DNA from: Azoarcus taiwanensis
GTDB taxonomy: Bacteria > Pseudomonadota > Gammaproteobacteria > Burkholderiales > Rhodocyclaceae
Assembly: GCF_012910885.1 (NCBI RefSeq)
Contig: NZ_WTVM01000024.1
Span: 1 to 37,405 of the forward strand
Direction: 5' to 3'
Length of the DNA: 37,405 nt
A program made the position numbers and the translations under genes. A model generated the notes under the pieces. The model ran no database searches. It saw only the letters and a program-made list of their open reading frames with translations, and was not told the origin of the DNA. Shown piece by piece: positions 1-9,023 of the stretch. Every line of letters begins with the position of its first letter. The first letter of the stretch is position 1.

Positions 1-2
1 GC

Positions 3-1682
3 GACAAGGAGATCCGTACCCAGCTTACGAATACCTCGCTGTCCGGCACCAAGATCCGCAAGGTGGCGCTGCCGAGCTTCGAGGACGAGGGAGAGTCGCT
101 GAAGTTTCTGATGAAGGAGAACGTACCCGGCTCCTTCCCGTACACGGCCGGTGTCTTCGCATTCAAGCGCGAGGGCGAGGACCCCACCCGCATGTTCGCC
201 GGCGAGGGCGACGCCTTCCGCACCAATCGCCGCTTCAAGAAGGTGTCCGAGGGCATGCCTGCGCACCGCCTCAGTACCGCGTTCGACTCGGTCACGCTGT
301 ACGGTTGCGACCCCGACCTTCGCCCGGACATCTACGGCAAGATCGGCAACTCCGGCGTGTCCATCGCCACGCTGGATGACATGAAGGTGCTGTACGACGG
401 CTTCGACCTGTGTGCGCCGACGACTTCGGTGTCGATGACCATCAATGGCCCCGCGCCGATCATCCTCGCCTTCTTCTTCAACACCGCGCTCGACCAGCAG
501 CTCGCCAAGTTCAAGGCCGACAACGGCCGCGACCCGACCGACGACGAGTACGCCAAGATCAAGGCCTGGACGCTGTCGACCGTGCGCGGCACGGTGCAGG
601 CCGATATCCTCAAGGAAGACCAGGGCCAGAATACCTGCATCTTCAGCACCGAATTCGCGCTGAAGATGATGGGCGACATCCAGGAGTATTTCGTTCATCA
701 CAAGGTGCAGAACTTCTACTCGGTGTCGATCTCGGGATACCACATCGCCGAAGCTGGCGCGAACCCGATCAGCCAGCTCGCCTTTACGCTGTCCAACGGC
801 TTCACCTACGTCGAGTCGTATCTGGCGCGCGGCATGCACATCGACGACTTCGCGCCCAACCTCTCCTTCTTCTTCAGCAACGGCATGGACCCGGAGTACT
901 CGGTGATCGGCCGTGTCGCCCGCCGCATCTGGGCGGTGGCGATGAAGAACAAGTACGGTGCCAACGAGCGCAGCCAGAAGCTCAAGTACCACGTGCAGAC
1001 CTCGGGCCGCTCGCTGCACGCCCAGGAAATGGACTTCAACGACATCCGCACCACGTTGCAGGCACTGATCGCGATCTACGACAACTGCAACTCGCTGCAC
1101 ACCAACGCCTACGATGAGGCGATCACCACGCCGACCGAAGAGAGCGTGCGCCGCGCGATGGCGATCCAGCTCATCATCAACCGCGAATGGGGCCTGGCCA
1201 AGAACGAGAACCCCAATCAGGGCGCGTTCATCATCGAGGAGCTCACCGATCTCGTCGAAGAAGCGGTGCTCAAGGAGTTCGAGGCCATCGCATCGCGTGG
1301 CGGCGTACTCGGCGCGATGGAAACCGGCTACCAGCGTGGCAAGATCCAGGAGGAGTCGCTGTACTACGAGCACCGCAAGCATGACGGCTCCTATCCGATC
1401 ATCGGCGTGAACACCTTCCTCAACCCGAAGGGCCACGTCGAGCAGGAGATCGAGCTCGCGCGCTCGACCGATGAGGAGAAACAGTCGCAGCTCAAGCGTC
1501 TGAAGGACTTCCATGCCCGCAACAAGGCCGAGGCGCCCAAGTGGCAGGCCAAGCTGCAGCAGACGGTGATCGAGAACGGCAACGTGTTCGAGGTGCTGGT
1601 GGATGCGGTGCGCTACTGTTCGCTCGGCCAGATCACCAGTGCGCTCTACGAGGTGGGGGGGCAGTATCGCCGCAGCATGTAA
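3..1682 (+). CDS. icmF: Fused isobutyryl-CoA mutase IcmF, C-terminal mutase part (5' truncated by window edge)
   Basis: The frame is open from base 3, so the real start lies outside the window; the GTG at 63 is internal. The visible part is the coenzyme-B12-dependent acyl-CoA mutase (TIM barrel plus C-terminal region). In IcmF the cobalamin-binding and G-protein chaperone domains precede it. It interconverts isobutyryl-CoA and n-butyryl-CoA. Counting from the codon at 63, Phe45 (195-197, in PTRMFAG) sits where methylmalonyl-CoA mutase has Tyr89, and Gln189 (627-629, in GQNTCIF) where it has Arg207. The spacing of 144 residues equals that of Phe598 and Gln742 in Cupriavidus IcmF. This favours an isobutyryl-type rather than a methylmalonyl-CoA substrate. 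The SGYH motif holding the cofactor-side His is present. The gene ends in TAA and is followed by a hairpin terminator, so it is separate from gmk. Confidence 0.93.
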   Translation, partial: DKEIRTQLTNTSLSGTKIRKVALPSFEDEGESLKFLMKENVPGSFPYTAGVFAFKREGEDPTRMFAGEGDAFRTNRRFKKVSEGMPAHRLSTAFDSVTLYGCDPDLRPDIYGKIGNSGVSIATLDDMKVLYDGFDLCAPTTSVSMTINGPAPIILAFFFNTALDQQLAKFKADNGRDPTDDEYAKIKAWTLSTVRGTVQADILKEDQGQNTCIFSTEFALKMMGDIQEYFVHHKVQNFYSVSISGYHIAEAGANPISQLAFTLSNGFTYVESYLARGMHIDDFAPNLSFFFSNGMDPEYSVIGRVARRIWAVAMKNKYGANERSQKLKYHVQTSGRSLHAQEMDFNDIRTTLQALIAIYDNCNSLHTNAYDEAITTPTEESVRRAMAIQLIINREWGLAKNENPNQGAFIIEELTDLVEEAVLKEFEAIASRGGVLGAMETGYQRGKIQEESLYYEHRKHDGSYPIIGVNTFLNPKGHVEQEIELARSTDEEKQSQLKRLKDFHARNKAEAPKWQAKLQQTVIENGNVFEVLVDAVRYCSLGQITSALYEVGGQYRRSM

Positions 1683-1710
1683 GTAGACTCGCACTGCGTC
1701 TCCTAGACGT

Positions 1711-1740
1711 GAGCCGGCTGCGACGTTCTGCAGCCGGTTC
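1711..1740 (+). terminator. Hairpin terminator after icmF
   Basis: Arms GAGCCGGCTGC and GCAGCCGGTTC pair over 11 bp with one G-U pair, around an 8-base loop, 28 bases after the icmF stop. The run of T after it is short (GTTT), so it may be a weak or Rho-assisted terminator. Confidence 0.6.
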
Positions 1741-2043
1741 GACGTTTACGGCCCCAGGCTACCGTTGCATCGAGGTCGTGCCGGGCTTGACCGACGTTCG
1801 AGTGTGGTTGTGCCCCTGCTGCCGAGGTGGTGGGTTTCGCATTCGTGGGACGGCATTCGCCCGTCTATCTGCCGGTCGCCCGACGTGTGGTGGGCGGCTC
1901 TGGCGCGGTTGTGTGGAAGAGTGTGTGATGTCGCGCCGCAAAAACTGGCACAATCGGGTGGTGCCGCCGCAAGAACGTTGGTGTCTGACAGCCGTCGTGA
2001 CCCGCGTTGGCGTGAAACCACTCATCGTTAAGCCGTCGTCCCC
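1741..2043. other. Non-coding gap between icmF and gmk
   Basis: About 300 bases with no supportable gene. Open frames here on both strands are antisense or out-of-frame extensions without family features. In many proteobacteria a yicC-type gene precedes gmk; no such reading frame is visible. The gmk promoter should lie here, but no convincing -35/-10 pair was found; CACAAT at 1949-1954 is an isolated -10-like hexamer. Confidence 0.5.
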
Positions 2044-2658
2044 ATGCCCGGAACGCTCATCATCATCACTGCTCCTTCGGGTGCAGGAAAGACCACTCTG
2101 GTTCGCGGCCTGCTCGATCGTGACCCGCAGGTCCATTTGTCGGTGTCGTACACGACCCGCTCGCCACGCCCTGGCGAGGAGAACGGGCGCGCCTATCACT
2201 TTGTCGACACCGAGAGCTTTCGCGAACTGCGCGACCGAGGGGAGTTCCTGGAATGGGCTGAAGTGCACGGAAACTACTACGCCACGTCGCGCACATGGAT
2301 CCGCGAGCAAATGGCCGCCGGTCGCGACATCGTGCTGGAGATCGACTGGCAGGGCGCGCAGCAGGTGCGCAGGGTGTTTCCGGAAGCGGTGGGTGTTTTC
2401 GTGCTGCCGCCGTCGTTCGAGGAGCTCGAGTCTCGACTGCGTGGCCGGGGCAGCGATAGTGACGATGTCATCGCCAGGCGCCTGCTTGGTGCGCGCGGCG
2501 AAATGCGTCATGTGGGCGAATTTGACTACGCTATAATTAACAACGAGTTGCAAGAAGCAATTGATGATCTCGTCGCAGTGGTGAGGGCTTCACGGCTACG
2601 CTGCGCGAACCAACGTGCGCGACATGCGACTTACTTTGAAACGCTTGAACAGGACTGA
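2044..2658 (+). CDS. gmk: Guanylate kinase
   Basis: Phosphorylates GMP to GDP with ATP, an essential step in guanine nucleotide supply. The 204-residue protein has the usual family length. It starts with a short beta strand followed by the P-loop SGAGKTTL at about residues 11-18. The GMP-binding segment has the [10 protein letters not shown] motif near residue 37, and the lid and C-terminal region are complete. The ATG at 2044 is directly followed by the conserved N-terminal strand, which supports this start. rpoZ starts 2 bases after the stop and spoT follows, the usual gmk-rpoZ-spoT arrangement of proteobacteria. This places GTP supply next to the enzyme that makes and removes (p)ppGpp. Confidence 0.97.
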   Translation: MPGTLIIITAPSGAGKTTLVRGLLDRDPQVHLSVSYTTRSPRPGEENGRAYHFVDTESFRELRDRGEFLEWAEVHGNYYATSRTWIREQMAAGRDIVLEIDWQGAQQVRRVFPEAVGVFVLPPSFEELESRLRGRGSDSDDVIARRLLGARGEMRHVGEFDYAIINNELQEAIDDLVAVVRASRLRCANQRARHATYFETLEQD

Positions 2659-2660
2659 TC

Positions 2661-2876
2661 ATGGCCCGAATCACAGTCGAAGACTGTCTGCAGAGAATCC
2701 CCAACCGCTTTCAGCTCACGCTGGCCGCGACCTATCGTGCGCGCCAGATCACCATTGGCTCATCGCCGCTGATCGACGCGGACGCCTACGGCAAGGAAAA
2801 GCCGACGGTCATCGCGTTGCGTGAAATCGCCGAAGGTCTGGTCGGGCTCGAAGTCCTGAACCGCGGGCAGGCTTAA
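2661..2876 (+). CDS. rpoZ: RNA polymerase omega subunit
   Basis: Small (71 residues) omega subunit that helps fold and hold the beta' subunit of RNA polymerase and, in proteobacteria, contributes to a ppGpp-binding site. The N-terminus [17 protein letters not shown] and the following LAATYRARQ segment are typical of omega. The C-terminal tail is shorter than the roughly 90 residues of the E. coli protein, as is common in betaproteobacteria. It lies 2 bases after gmk and is followed within 15 bases by the (p)ppGpp enzyme gene. Confidence 0.96.
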   Translation: MARITVEDCLQRIPNRFQLTLAATYRARQITIGSSPLIDADAYGKEKPTVIALREIAEGLVGLEVLNRGQA

Positions 2877-2890
2877 GCGGTGGGGCCGGG

Positions 2891-5107
2891 GTGAGCACCA
2901 TGGATGCTGCCGCCTCGGCCCCGGCCGTACCCCAGCCATTCTCGCCACCGGCCTCGAGCGTGTTGTCGCTCGACTTCGGCCGGCTCAAGTCGAAGATCGA
3001 AACCTACCTCCGCCCCGAGGACGTGGGCCGGGTGGAGGCTGCCTATCACTTTTCCGCTGCCGCCCACCAGGGGCAGATGCGCATCAGCGGCGAGCCCTAC
3101 ATATCCCATCCGGTCGCAGTCACCGACATCATCGCCGACTGGCATCTTGACCCGCAGGCACTGATGGCAGCGCTCCTTCATGACGTCATGGAGGACACTC
3201 ACATCTCCAAGCAGGAGATTGCCGAGCGCTTCGGAAAGGTGACCGCCGAACTGGTCGATGGCCTGTCGAAGCTCGACAAGATCGAGTTCCGGTCACAGGA
3301 AGAAGCTCAGGCGGAGAACTTCCGCAAGATGCTGCTGGCAATGGCGAGCGATCTTCGCGTCATCCTGATCAAGCTTGCCGATCGCCTGCACAACATGCGC
3401 ACGCTCGACTGCGTGCGTCCGTCAAAGCGCCGCCGGATCGCGACCGAGACGCTCGACATCTACGCTCCGATTGCGAACCGACTGGGACTCAACACGCTCT
3501 ACCGCGAGCTGCAGGAGCTCTCTTTCGAGCACAAGTACCCGATGCGTTTTCGTGCGCTGTCACGCGCGATCAAGGCCGCGAGAGGCAACAGACGGGAAGT
3601 GATTGGCAAGGTGCTGAGCGCGGTGGAAGAGCGTTTGCCGCAGTGGGGTATCAGCGCCGACGTGCAGGGCCGTGAAAAGCACCTGTTCTCGATCTACCGA
3701 AAGATGGTCGAGAAGCGGCTGTCCTTTTCGCAGGTGCTGGATATCTACGGCGTTCGGGTCATCGTGTGCGACGTACCGACCTGCTATCAGGTCATCGGCG
3801 CGCTGCACTCGCTATACAAACCGGTACCCGGCAAGTTCAAGGACTACATAGCCATCCCCAAGGCCAATGGCTATCAGTCCTTGCATACGACCCTGATCGG
3901 CCCATTCGGCACGCCGGTGGAGATTCAGGTGCGTACCTCGGAGATGCATCACATCGCCGAAAGTGGTGTTGCCTCGCACTGGCTGTACAAGGACGACGAG
4001 AGGACGCTCACCGAGCTCCAGCAACGGACGCACTCCTGGCTGCAGTCATTGCTTGAGCTGCAGTCCACCTCGGGCGAAGCCACCGAATTTCTCGAACACG
4101 TCAAAGTTGATCTCTTCCCCGGCGAAGTCTACGTCTTCACCCCGCAGGGGCGCATTTTGTCGTTGCCGCGTGGCTCGTCGCCGGTTGATTTCGCCTATGC
4201 GGTGCATACCGACATCGGCAACCGTTGTGTCGCCTGCCGGATCAATGGCGACCTGATGCCGCTGCGCACCGAGCTGCGCAACGGTGATCAGGTCGAGATC
4301 ATCACGGCCGCGCATGCCAACCCGAACCCCGCATGGCTGTCTTACGTGCGCACCGGCAAGGCGCGCGCACAGCTGCGTCACTTCCTCAAGAATGCCCAGC
4401 ACGAGGAGTCGGTGACGCTGGGCGAGCGTCTGCTGAACCAGGCCTTGCGTCCGCATGGTCTCACGATTGGCCAGATCAGCGCCTTCGCCTGGGATCGCTT
4501 CCTGCGGGACCGGGGCGTACGCAGCAAGAAGGTGGTTTTTTCCGACATCGGTTTGGGCAAGCGTCTTCCGGTCATCGTCGCTCGCCGGCTCGCCGAGGCG
4601 CAGGATCAGGAATCCGGCCGCCCGGATGTGATCAAGCCCAAGCCCGCCGGCGCGATTCACATCAGCGGCAGCGAGGGCGTGGCCATCCAGCTTGCGAGCT
4701 GTTGTCAGCCGATACCCGGTGATCCCATCATCGGCGTGATACGCAAGGGCAAGGGGCTGGAGGTTCATCGCCACGACTGCAATGCGATCGCCAAGGTGCG
4801 CGGCGACCGCGGCCGCTGGGTCGACGTCGAGTGGGAGCCGGGTCAGGAACGTTCATTCGAGGCCACCCTGCGGCTGCTCACCAAGGAAGGCCGTGGGGTG
4901 CTCGCGCATGTTGCCAGCGCAATCTCAGACGCAGACTGCAATATCCAGAACGTCAGCATGGACAGCGACCAGGGCATGTATATCGCCTTGAATCTCACCG
5001 TTCAGGTGCGTGACCGCATGCACCTGGCGACCGTGATGCGCGCGGTACGGCGTGTGCCGGAAGTGGTGCGCCTGGCCCGCGGTCGCACCGACAGTCGCCC
5101 ATCGTGA
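2891..5107 (+). CDS. spoT: Bifunctional (p)ppGpp synthetase/hydrolase, SpoT/Rel type
   Basis: Controls the stringent response by making and hydrolysing (p)ppGpp. The N-terminal HD hydrolase domain is intact (HDVMED near residue 97, then DRLHNMRTL). The synthetase domain follows (IYRKM, then KFKDYIAIPKANGYQSLHTT). The KFKD sequence belongs to the basic RXKD class of bifunctional enzymes, not the acidic EXDD class of RelA. Then come a TGS domain (from about residue 405), a helical/zinc-finger-like region (CCQPIPGD) and a C-terminal ACT domain. The length of 738 residues is normal. A GTG at 2891 gives the longest form; an in-frame ATG at 2900 preceded by GGGGTG is an equally good start. The stop overlaps the GTG start of the next gene by four bases. 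Confidence 0.96.
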   Translation: MSTMDAAASAPAVPQPFSPPASSVLSLDFGRLKSKIETYLRPEDVGRVEAAYHFSAAAHQGQMRISGEPYISHPVAVTDIIADWHLDPQALMAALLHDVMEDTHISKQEIAERFGKVTAELVDGLSKLDKIEFRSQEEAQAENFRKMLLAMASDLRVILIKLADRLHNMRTLDCVRPSKRRRIATETLDIYAPIANRLGLNTLYRELQELSFEHKYPMRFRALSRAIKAARGNRREVIGKVLSAVEERLPQWGISADVQGREKHLFSIYRKMVEKRLSFSQVLDIYGVRVIVCDVPTCYQVIGALHSLYKPVPGKFKDYIAIPKANGYQSLHTTLIGPFGTPVEIQVRTSEMHHIAESGVASHWLYKDDERTLTELQQRTHSWLQSLLELQSTSGEATEFLEHVKVDLFPGEVYVFTPQGRILSLPRGSSPVDFAYAVHTDIGNRCVACRINGDLMPLRTELRNGDQVEIITAAHANPNPAWLSYVRTGKARAQLRHFLKNAQHEESVTLGERLLNQALRPHGLTIGQISAFAWDRFLRDRGVRSKKVVFSDIGLGKRLPVIVARRLAEAQDQESGRPDVIKPKPAGAIHISGSEGVAIQLASCCQPIPGDPIIGVIRKGKGLEVHRHDCNAIAKVRGDRGRWVDVEWEPGQERSFEATLRLLTKEGRGVLAHVASAISDADCNIQNVSMDSDQGMYIALNLTVQVRDRMHLATVMRAVRRVPEVVRLARGRTDSRPS

Positions 5108-6129
5108 CGTCGCTGCGACTCGCCATCAACGGCTACGGCCGTATCGGCCGTTGCTTCATGCGGGCCCTCGTCGAGCGAGGCTTGCATGAGCGGCTGCAGG
5201 TCTGTGCGATCAACGAGCCGGCCGATCTCGACAGCATCGTCTACCTGACCCGATTCGATTCGACGCACGGCCGCTTTCCCTTGGCCGTTTCGAGTAGTGA
5301 GGGCAGTCTGTCGATCGCCGGGCGTGGCATTGCCGTCACCCACGAGACCGCCCCCGAGGCGGTGGATTGGGCGGGGCTCGGGATCGACCTCCTGGTCGAG
5401 TGCTCGGGTCGCTACGGCAGCCGCCCGGAGCTCGAGCGCTTCCTCGCCGCCGGTTGCCCGCGGGTGCTGCTCTCGCAACCTGGCAACAGCGCAGAGGATG
5501 TCGACGCCACCGTTGTGTTTGGCATCAATCATGCCCTGCTTCGCGGTGACGAGCGCATCGTATCGAACGCGTCATGTACGACCAATGCAGTGGTGCCGAT
5601 CCTCGATCTGCTCGATCGTGAGATCGGCCTGGAGCGGGTGTTGCTCACCACCCTGCACTCAGTGATGAACGACCAGCCGCTGATCGATGGCTACCACCAC
5701 ACTGACCTGCGCAGAACGCGCTCGGCAATGCAGTCGATCATCCCGGTATCGACCGGCCTTGCACGTGGCGTCGAGCGCTTGCTGCCGCAGCTGGCCGGGA
5801 GAGTTCAGGCCAAGGCGATTCGCGTGCCGACACACAATGTGTCGGCCATCGACCTGGTGCTGGAGGTGCGTCAGGAGGCGGGCGTTGCGGATATCAACCG
5901 CATGCTGTGCGATGCGGCACAGCGCAACGCCGGGCTCATCGCTTATTCTGAGGATCCGCATGCATCGATCGACTTCAACCATGATCCGCATTCGGTGATC
6001 GTCGATGGCGGGCAAACGCGCGTCGTGGGGCCTCGGTTGCTGAATCTGGTGCTGTGGTTCGATAACGAATGGGGCTTCGCGAACCGGATGGTGGATGTTG
6101 CCCGACACTGGCTCAAACCGAGGGACTAA
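5104..6129 (+). CDS. epd: Erythrose-4-phosphate dehydrogenase-like protein (GAPDH family)
   Basis: NAD-dependent dehydrogenase of the GAPDH superfamily. The N-terminal Rossmann fold reads INGYGRIGR. The catalytic Cys158 lies in SNASCTTN and the active-site His follows in TTLHSVMND. The segments YHHTDLRRTR, QSIIPVS and VDFNHDPHSVIVDG match Epd more closely than glycolytic GapA. Epd oxidises erythrose-4-phosphate to 4-phosphoerythronate, the first step of the DXP-independent pyridoxal-phosphate route. The gene starts with GTG inside the spoT stop (GTGA overlap), so the two are probably translationally coupled. No pgk or fba gene follows, which argues against a glycolytic operon. A GAPDH side activity cannot be excluded from sequence. 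Confidence 0.85.
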   Translation: MTSLRLAINGYGRIGRCFMRALVERGLHERLQVCAINEPADLDSIVYLTRFDSTHGRFPLAVSSSEGSLSIAGRGIAVTHETAPEAVDWAGLGIDLLVECSGRYGSRPELERFLAAGCPRVLLSQPGNSAEDVDATVVFGINHALLRGDERIVSNASCTTNAVVPILDLLDREIGLERVLLTTLHSVMNDQPLIDGYHHTDLRRTRSAMQSIIPVSTGLARGVERLLPQLAGRVQAKAIRVPTHNVSAIDLVLEVRQEAGVADINRMLCDAAQRNAGLIAYSEDPHASIDFNHDPHSVIVDGGQTRVVGPRLLNLVLWFDNEWGFANRMVDVARHWLKPRD

Positions 6130-6158
6130 AAGACCGGAATGGATAGGAACTGGAAGAC

Positions 6159-7004
6159 ATGAGCAAGGCTGATCGCGATGGTGCGGCTTCCTCCGTGCCA
6201 ATGAGCCCGGCCCCACCAAAGATCCAGCCGGTCAGGATGGGCCCTGAAGCAGCCACCTTCGTTCCTTCGGGTTGCCGCGATTGCCGCAATCGCGAACCGC
6301 TGGATATCGGCATCACGATGGCGTTCCAGCCGATCGTGCAGGCGTCCACCCGGTCAATACATGGCTATGAGGCGTTGGTGCGTGGAGTTGGTCAGGAGCC
6401 GGCCGGCGTCGTGCTTGGCAAGGTCACCCAGGAAAATGTCTACAGCTTCGACCAGACATGTCGGGTACTTGCCATCGACCTCGCGTCGCGTCTGGGCTTG
6501 TCGGGCATGCTCAGCATCAACTTTCTGCCCAACGCGGTCTACCGGCCGGAAACCTGTATCCGGGCCACGCTGGAAGCCGCCGAGCAGTCGGGTTTTCCGA
6601 CCGAGCGCCTGATGTTCGAAGTCACCGAGAGCGAGCGCATCGTTGACTCGGCGCATCTCAAATCGATTTTCGCAGAGTACAAGCGTCGTGGATTCACGGT
6701 TGCCATCGACGACTTCGGTGCGGGTTACTCCGGCCTGAACCTGCTGGCCGAGTTCCAGCCTGACGTGATCAAGCTCGACATGGCGCTGACGCGGGGATTC
6801 GACGGCGACAAGGTGCGGCGGGCGATCGTCGGGGGCATACTCAGCGTGTGCGCCGACCTGTCCATCCGGGTGGTCGCCGAAGGCATCGAGACGCGTGCCG
6901 AATACGAGGCCCTGACGGGTGAGGGTGTGGACTACTTTCAGGGCTACTACTTCGCGCGTCCTGGTTTCGAGCATCTGCCCGAGGTTGACGAGAACGTCTG
7001 GTGA
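6159..7004 (+). CDS. EAL-domain c-di-GMP phosphodiesterase
   Basis: Stand-alone EAL protein of 281 residues, predicted cytosolic and expected to cleave c-di-GMP to pGpG. The catalytic motifs look complete: EALVR near residue 69, an Asn in INFLPN, FEVTESE, the IDDFGAGYSGL motif with its Asp pair, Lys in VIKLDM, and the Glu in VAEGIET near residue 247. QGYYFARP closes the barrel. No GGDEF domain is fused. The N-terminal 45 residues are proline-rich and carry a CRDC pair (residues 39-42, SGCRDCRNRE) that might bind metal or respond to redox; this is inference. The gene follows epd by 29 bases on the same strand and may belong to the same transcript. The start is supported by a GGAAG sequence just upstream. 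Confidence 0.92.
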   Translation: MSKADRDGAASSVPMSPAPPKIQPVRMGPEAATFVPSGCRDCRNREPLDIGITMAFQPIVQASTRSIHGYEALVRGVGQEPAGVVLGKVTQENVYSFDQTCRVLAIDLASRLGLSGMLSINFLPNAVYRPETCIRATLEAAEQSGFPTERLMFEVTESERIVDSAHLKSIFAEYKRRGFTVAIDDFGAGYSGLNLLAEFQPDVIKLDMALTRGFDGDKVRRAIVGGILSVCADLSIRVVAEGIETRAEYEALTGEGVDYFQGYYFARPGFEHLPEVDENVW

Positions 7005-7019
7005 TTCGCCTCGCGGCGC

Positions 7020-7460
7020 TCAGCGAAGCGCTTCGTGCAGTCTGTCAGCGTATTCCTGAAGCCGCTCGAACGGCGGATCCTTGCGTGGCCACGACAGCGC
7101 AATGCCGTCGTCTGCATGCCGCGGCACCACATGCATGTGGAAATGACGGACCGTCTGATCGCTTGCCTTGCCGTTTGCCTGCAGCAGCGTGAGCCCGGGC
7201 GGGTCGAAGGCTTCGCGAACCGCGTGGGCGACCCGGTGGGCCGTTCGCATGACGGCTTCGGCTTCGGTCGGATCGAGGTCGAACAGGGTTTCAGCGTGGC
7301 GTTTGCTCGCCACGAGCACATGCCCCGGATTGACCTGACCGAGATCCATGAACGCAATCGTCAGTTCATCCTCGTAGACCCGGGCGGCCGGGATATTGCC
7401 CGCGACCAGCTTACAGAAGATGCACTCGCCCGGCGGCGAGGTGTCGACGAACATCGGCAT
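7020..7460 (-). CDS. HIT-family nucleotide hydrolase/transferase
   Basis: Histidine-triad protein of 146 residues. The catalytic motif HFHMHVVPR near the C-terminal third has all three histidines. An N-terminal CIFCK pair is the zinc-type Cys pair often seen in HIT proteins. The Asn of the LLQANGKASDQTVRH segment and the PGHVLV strand are also typical. Members hydrolyse dinucleoside polyphosphates or nucleoside phosphoramidates; the true substrate cannot be told from sequence. The gene lies 18 bases after a small unknown gene on the same strand, probably in one transcript, and converges on the EAL gene with 15 bases between the stops. Confidence 0.9.
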   Translation of the reverse strand: MPMFVDTSPPGECIFCKLVAGNIPAARVYEDELTIAFMDLGQVNPGHVLVASKRHAETLFDLDPTEAEAVMRTAHRVAHAVREAFDPPGLTLLQANGKASDQTVRHFHMHVVPRHADDGIALSWPRKDPPFERLQEYADRLHEALR

Positions 7461-7478
7461 CGGTCTGAACTCCGTCGC

Positions 7479-7724
7479 TTACTCGGGGCGGATCGACCAA
7501 TCGATCTCGTCGTTCGACATTTGCTCGGGGTCGAATCCCGGCGGCGGCAAGCGCGGCTGAAAGTGCAATGCCTGCGCGATCATCGGCACTTCGGCACGCA
7601 TTTCTGCCGGATGTAGCGCGTTCTGGTGCGCGACGAACAGAAACGCGGTAATGAAGAAAAGGTGGTTGGCGACCTGCGCGAGTTCGCGCTTGTCGCGGAT
7701 TCTGGTATTGATCTTGTGCAGCAT
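7479..7724 (-). CDS. Small hypothetical protein
   Basis: About 81 residues if it starts at the ATG at 7724 (MLHKINTRIRDKRELAQ). A GTG at 7751 would add nine residues, but a TAGAAT -10-like hexamer at 7755-7760 (minus strand) would place the transcription start near that codon, so the ATG is preferred. One moderately hydrophobic stretch (VANHLFFITAFLFVA) is too short and polar-flanked to be a sure membrane segment. The C-terminal half is proline-rich. The family is not recognised. It sits 18 bases before the HIT gene and is probably co-transcribed with it. Confidence 0.6.
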   Translation of the reverse strand: MLHKINTRIRDKRELAQVANHLFFITAFLFVAHQNALHPAEMRAEVPMIAQALHFQPRLPPPGFDPEQMSNDEIDWSIRPE

Positions 7725-7799
7725 GCTTGTGCCCCGGCCGGTAAGCGTCACATGATTCTACAGACGTCCGACTGGAGGCGCGAGTTCCCCATGATGTCG

Positions 7800-7823
7800 C
7801 AATTGGGCGGCTTAGCCCGATTG
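7800..7823. promoter_or_regulatory. Inverted repeat upstream of methyltransferase gene
   Basis: Arms CAATTGGGC and GCCCGATTG match in 8 of 9 positions around a 6-base spacer. The repeat lies 33 bases before the start at 7857, in the only gap that separates the divergent gene pair. It could be an operator or an mRNA hairpin; nothing in the sequence decides between them. Confidence 0.35.
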
Positions 7824-7856
7824 GGGTAGCCTGTCGGTCTTCGTCACGGAGTCCCT

Positions 7857-8483
7857 ATGAATCGATCAGAGCAGGAAAGACGCTGGTCCGCGCGCTTCGA
7901 AGCGGCCGGCGAAGACTATGTTTTCGGTACCACTCCCAACCGGTTTCTGGTGCGTCACGCCGAGCAGTATCGCGCTGCGACGACTGCGTTGTCGGTGGCC
8001 GATGGTGAAGGTCGCAACGCGGTCTGGCTGGCCGAGCAGGGCATCCGGGTGACCGCAACCGAGTTCTCTCCGATTGCGCTCGAGAAGGCGCGCAAGCTCG
8101 CGGCCGGACGGCATGTCGAGGTCGATTTCGTGCTGGCGGACGCCATCGCATGGGATTACCCGGAGGCGGCCTTCGATCTGGTTGCGGGCATCTTCGCGCA
8201 GTTCGCCACCCCCGCCGAGCGCCCCTTGCTCTTTGCCGGGATGAAGCGCGCGCTCAAGCCGGGTGGCGTGCTCGTGCTGCTGGGTTATACGCCGAAGCAG
8301 CTGGAGTACCGCACCGGCGGTCCGTCACTGGTCGAGCACATGTATACCGGGCAGATGTTGCGGGAAGCCTTCGACGATATGGAGATTCTTCATCTCGAGG
8401 AATTCGAGGATGAACTCGACGAGGGTGCCGGCCACAAGGGACGTTCTGCGTTGGCCGGCCTGGTGGCGCGCAAACCGAGATAG
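7857..8483 (+). CDS. Class I SAM-dependent methyltransferase (TehB/UbiE-like)
   Basis: Protein of 208 residues with a Rossmann-type SAM-binding core. Motif I is altered to ALSVADGEGRNAVWLAEQG (about residues 40-58), followed by an acidic residue in VTATEFSP, then DLVAGIF and the post-core strand LKPGGVLVLLGY. This layout is like TehB and related small methyltransferases that act on small molecules or metalloids. The N-terminal WSARF...YVFGTTPN segment is common in that group. The substrate is unknown. The ATG at 7857 has CGGAG six bases upstream. The gene stands alone and converges on the zur gene with only 6 bases between the stops. Confidence 0.85.
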   Translation: MNRSEQERRWSARFEAAGEDYVFGTTPNRFLVRHAEQYRAATTALSVADGEGRNAVWLAEQGIRVTATEFSPIALEKARKLAAGRHVEVDFVLADAIAWDYPEAAFDLVAGIFAQFATPAERPLLFAGMKRALKPGGVLVLLGYTPKQLEYRTGGPSLVEHMYTGQMLREAFDDMEILHLEEFEDELDEGAGHKGRSALAGLVARKPR

Positions 8484-8489
8484 GGCCGC

Positions 8490-8999
8490 TCAGCCGTGGT
8501 GATGCGCCGACCCGGCGCTGGTGCGGGACTTGTCCGGCGCCTGGTCGCAACTGCCGCACACCGCACTCAGTTCGATCTCGGCCCCCAGCAGCCGGTGGCC
8601 GGCCGCTTTCAGGCTGCGTGACAGCGCGCGCACCGCGTCTTCGTCGTGGAGTTCGGTGACCTTGCCGCAATCGGGACAAACCAGGAAGAGACCCGCCAGG
8701 TCGTGGCAATCATGATTGCAGGCGACGAACTGATTGATCCGTCCGATCTTGTGCGCCAGCCCGTGCTCGATGAGGAAGTCCAGCGCTCGATAGACAGTCG
8801 GCGGCGTAGCGGAAGGCCTGACCGCCTTGATGCGATCGAGCAGGTCATAGGCTTTCAACCCGCTTTCTTCGCGTCGCAACTGGGCCAGAACCTCCCGACG
8901 GATCGGTGTCAGGCTGGTTCCTCGAGCCCGGCAATGGGCTTCTGCATGGGCGAGAAAGGCGTCTTCGTCTTGGGGTAGTTCGTGCATTGTTCGAGGCAT
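8490..8999 (-). CDS. zur: Fur-family regulator, zinc-uptake-regulator (Zur) type
   Basis: Zinc-responsive repressor candidate. The winged helix carries LTPIRREVL and PPTVYRALDFLIEHGLAHKI, which match Zur more closely than Fur or PerR. The structural zinc site is visible as CPDCG and a later CGSC pair, and HD/CHD residues of the regulatory site lie between them. The C-terminus is His-rich (AHHHG), also seen in Zur proteins. Start is uncertain: GTG/ATG options are ATG at 9023, 8999 and 8987, none with a good ribosome site; comparison with E. coli Zur favours one of the shorter two. It is divergent from a two-cysteine dksA gene and a COG0523 GTPase gene, both common Zur targets, which supports the zinc assignment. 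Confidence 0.85.
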   Translation of the reverse strand: MPRTMHELPQDEDAFLAHAEAHCRARGTSLTPIRREVLAQLRREESGLKAYDLLDRIKAVRPSATPPTVYRALDFLIEHGLAHKIGRINQFVACNHDCHDLAGLFLVCPDCGKVTELHDEDAVRALSRSLKAAGHRLLGAEIELSAVCGSCDQAPDKSRTSAGSAHHHG

Positions 9000-9023
9000 G
9001 GTGCTGCGTACCGGAAACGGCAT

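Noticed and set aside
1541..2553. Long open frames on both strands across the icmF-gmk gap (331 and 264 codons)
   Set aside because: They run through icmF and gmk in other frames, and their products are Arg/Ser-rich with no family motif, typical of shadow frames in GC-rich DNA.
4046..4774. 242-codon frame antisense to spoT
   Set aside because: Contained within well-conserved spoT coding sequence, with no features of its own.
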